Positions 61,745-64,000 of a stretch of DNA of 64,000 bases are shown here, piece after piece. The first letter of the stretch is position 1. Each line of letters begins with the position of its first letter. Where the stretch lies: the NCBI GenBank assembly GCA_025093555.1, contig JAIWNF010000056.1, positions 124,001 to 188,000 of the forward strand, given 5' to 3'. Origin of the DNA: Circinella umbellata. Its lineage: Eukaryota; Mucoromycota; Mucoromycetes; Mucorales; Lichtheimiaceae. A program made the translations under genes and the position numbers. The notes under the pieces are model-generated. The model saw only the letters and a list, made by a program, of their open reading frames with translations. It did not search any database and was not told the origin of the DNA.

Positions 61745-63526
61745 ATGGTAGAATCCTTTGAACAGACATATTTCGTAGATGATATTGATAGCCAATACGG
61801 GTATAAACTATCGCAGGACACGCCACCGACTTCACAATTATTAAGAGAATCCTCACCAACAACGACCATGAGACCTCTTACATACACAGATAATTCGGTT
61901 GGCTCGAATTTGGATCATAGAGTGGTTCCAATAACATCATCTGTACGGAATATAAACGGCGGTGGTAGCGTGAACTTTCTAAGGCAAATGGAATATATCA
62001 ATAAAATGCAAGAGATTATTCATCATCCTGGCTTTCTTACATCACTCACGAGCGGAACGTCATCGGATGTGTCCGATGGAACTCAGCAACAACCAGCTCA
62101 ACATCCACGGCAACAACACTATCCCACGCTTATACCACCATCAACAATCCCTGCAGCAAATAATGCAAGACACAATTCAACTCCCTCGCATCAGCAACCT
62201 ATAATACCAAATCATCATGATTTTTCACGTCATACTACAACTTACAATCCTAGTAATAATCATTTTGGGCAGGATCCCAGAAAGTCGCCCACAGCTGCTA
62301 CAACAACTAATTATAATGACAGTAGAATAACTGAAAATCAAAATAATGCTGATACTGGTTTACCATGGTTAAACGATAGTAGCAGTAGTAGTATCCATAG
62401 CGAATATATCACTACAGCAGTATACCCCACCACTAGCAACCATCAGGATAATAGCCATTGTTATTATCATTCTTATCATCATACCACTCCCACTACGGGA
62501 TCTAGTAACGACTCGTTACCATCAACAACAACGACTGAATATTTACCATCCCCACCGTCATTTAGTTCAAACGAAAAACATCTGTCACAATTTTTCATTC
62601 ATCATGATGAAGAATACTTTGTAGGCAGTAGTAATAATCATAATATATTAGAAATGTCACCACCATGTAAGCGAACAAAACCTAGTCCAAGGGACATAGC
62701 ATCAACTTCGCTGGGTTCCGATTTACAACATCATCTATTAATGTATCATGATTATTCTGAACAAGCACAAGGGCCACCACGGTTTTCAACTGAAGAAAAT
62801 GGGAGATCGGTGGAAATAAGTGATGACCTTTTCCCACCGTTACAAATGCCCTACAGTCAGCAGAACCATACATTTCAGCAGCAGCAACAGCGCCGTCCGC
62901 GCAAGGATCATAGTCGACAAGCATCATCTTCCTCCACTTCGTCTTGGCAGCCACAACAACAGCGCAGTCGTAATAAAAAACACGGACATCAAATGGCCAA
63001 TAGTGGTACGAAAAGCAGTAATGTGGTACGAAATAGCACTGCTACTACTACAGCCCGAACCCCATTAGCAGAGGCGAACCAATCAGCATTATCACCAACA
63101 CAACAGCAAAAACGACAAACACCAACTATATCATCTCCCAACAACAAGAACTATGGCACTTTGCCTGAACATGATGTTGACGATAGACCACATCAATGTG
63201 TTCAATGTAATAGGGGATTTAACCGACAACAAGACTTAAAACGACATCTCAATTCTGTACATGAAAAACAAGTTATCCATACCTGTAGTGTATGTCATAG
63301 ATCATTCAGTCGTCGTGATTCTTTACTGCGCCATCAGAAAAAATGTCGTAGCGATCTTTCCTTTTCTACGTCATTGAATGGCGATAACAATAGTGTCAGC
63401 AGTGATAGCATCAGTAATGCTGACGATTATAATAATAGCATTAGTAGCAACAACTACCATCATCAGCGTCATAATCATCAAAATACTACACAACAGCAAC
63501 ATCACCATTCTCTATTATACAATTAA
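61745..63526 (+). CDS. C2H2-type zinc-finger transcription factor
   Basis: Intronless gene for a 593-aa protein with two adjacent zinc fingers near the C-terminus (about residues 483-540). Finger 1 is CVQC-x12-H-x4-H with the recognition stretch RGFNRQQDLKRH. Finger 2 is CSVC-x12-H-x3-C, so its last ligand is Cys rather than His. The rest is disordered, rich in Ser, Thr, Asn, His and Gln, with poly-Gln and poly-Ser patches. The paired-finger layout resembles fungal stress or development regulators, but no orthologue can be named. The frame is open 16 codons further upstream without an ATG, so the start is at MVESFEQTYF. A CT-rich leader precedes it. Confidence 0.88.
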   Translation: MVESFEQTYFVDDIDSQYGYKLSQDTPPTSQLLRESSPTTTMRPLTYTDNSVGSNLDHRVVPITSSVRNINGGGSVNFLRQMEYINKMQEIIHHPGFLTSLTSGTSSDVSDGTQQQPAQHPRQQHYPTLIPPSTIPAANNARHNSTPSHQQPIIPNHHDFSRHTTTYNPSNNHFGQDPRKSPTAATTTNYNDSRITENQNNADTGLPWLNDSSSSSIHSEYITTAVYPTTSNHQDNSHCYYHSYHHTTPTTGSSNDSLPSTTTTEYLPSPPSFSSNEKHLSQFFIHHDEEYFVGSSNNHNILEMSPPCKRTKPSPRDIASTSLGSDLQHHLLMYHDYSEQAQGPPRFSTEENGRSVEISDDLFPPLQMPYSQQNHTFQQQQQRRPRKDHSRQASSSSTSSWQPQQQRSRNKKHGHQMANSGTKSSNVVRNSTATTTARTPLAEANQSALSPTQQQKRQTPTISSPNNKNYGTLPEHDVDDRPHQCVQCNRGFNRQQDLKRHLNSVHEKQVIHTCSVCHRSFSRRDSLLRHQKKCRSDLSFSTSLNGDNNSVSSDSISNADDYNNSISSNNYHHQRHNHQNTTQQQHHHSLLYN

Positions 63527-64000
63527 TTTTTCATTCCTCCTCCCTCAAAACACATACCATTTTTTTGACCATCTATTTTGCGTTTTTTTCCCCTATAATT
63601 TTATTATTTTCTGTCTCTCTTTTCCTGATTTTCGATTATTTATATACGTCTTTTCTCAATAATTTCATCATCATACATTAGTGCTTTTTTTTTACTTGTG
63701 GTATATTTCATTTTCTTTCCTTTTTTTTAATTATAAATATAAGCTTTTATACGCATATATATTCTTATGGATATCCTTTTTTTTGTTAAATAATACATAC
63801 TTACACACATACACTCATACACATTTTAGATATACATTTGGGGATTGGAATGTTATTGAAATATACTATGATCATTAAGAGTGTAAAATGACACCCATTT
63901 TAGGAAAATTGAACCTGCTGAGCTTTTTTTCAGAATGGTGTTAAGCCTTTGGCGTTTTTCTTAAATGCTACTGTGAGAAAGCTTTTAAGAATCACGATGG
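63527..64000. other. 3' flank of the zinc-finger gene
   Basis: T-rich sequence with no gene or clear element before the window ends. Confidence 0.5.

Overview
The window is AT-rich eukaryotic DNA from a fungus. Genes carry many short GT-AG introns. The gene set (a secreted CotH-type spore-coat kinase-like protein, an MMADHC cobalamin-trafficking protein, a multi-exon CYP86-clan-like P450 and large Q/N/H-rich transcription factors) fits an early-diverging fungus, most likely Mucoromycota/Mucorales. The species cannot be named from the sequence. All exon structures below were read by eye from splice sites, reading-frame continuity and family homology; every multi-exon model closes to an exact multiple of three.

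Left part (1-16.8 kb): two tandem, same-strand copies of a full-length MRP/ABCC transporter gene, each 13 exons and 1594 aa. They are nearly identical, introns included, around both nucleotide-binding domains, but have diverged in membrane segments. A 387-bp foldback (MITE-like) element with 72-bp inverted arms and a 22-bp internal periodicity sits 23 bp beyond the stop codon of copy 2.

Middle (17.6-41 kb): on the minus strand lie an 8-exon Sel1-repeat gene whose exons match its repeats, and a 9-exon 3-methylcrotonyl-CoA carboxylase alpha subunit with a mitochondrial presequence. After a 5.4-kb gene-poor stretch come a CotH-like gene, the electron-transfer flavoprotein beta subunit and DPH7 (plus strand). 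DPH7 converges on MMADHC, which is followed by ribosomal protein eS6 and the AP-2 sigma subunit (all minus).

Right part (41-64 kb): a 10-exon cytochrome P450, a CP2/Grainyhead transcription factor with a 5'UTR intron (both minus), about 10 kb with no gene I can support, and a C2H2 zinc-finger regulator (plus).

Functionally, MCC alpha (leucine breakdown), ETF beta (electron acceptor for acyl-CoA dehydrogenases) and MMADHC (B12 delivery) all touch mitochondrial or acyl-CoA metabolism, but they are separate transcription units and I see no operon-like or cluster logic. The most unusual items are the mosaic tandem ABCC pair, the 22-bp-periodic foldback element, the fungal MMADHC gene and the class-2 exon/repeat modules of the Sel1 gene.
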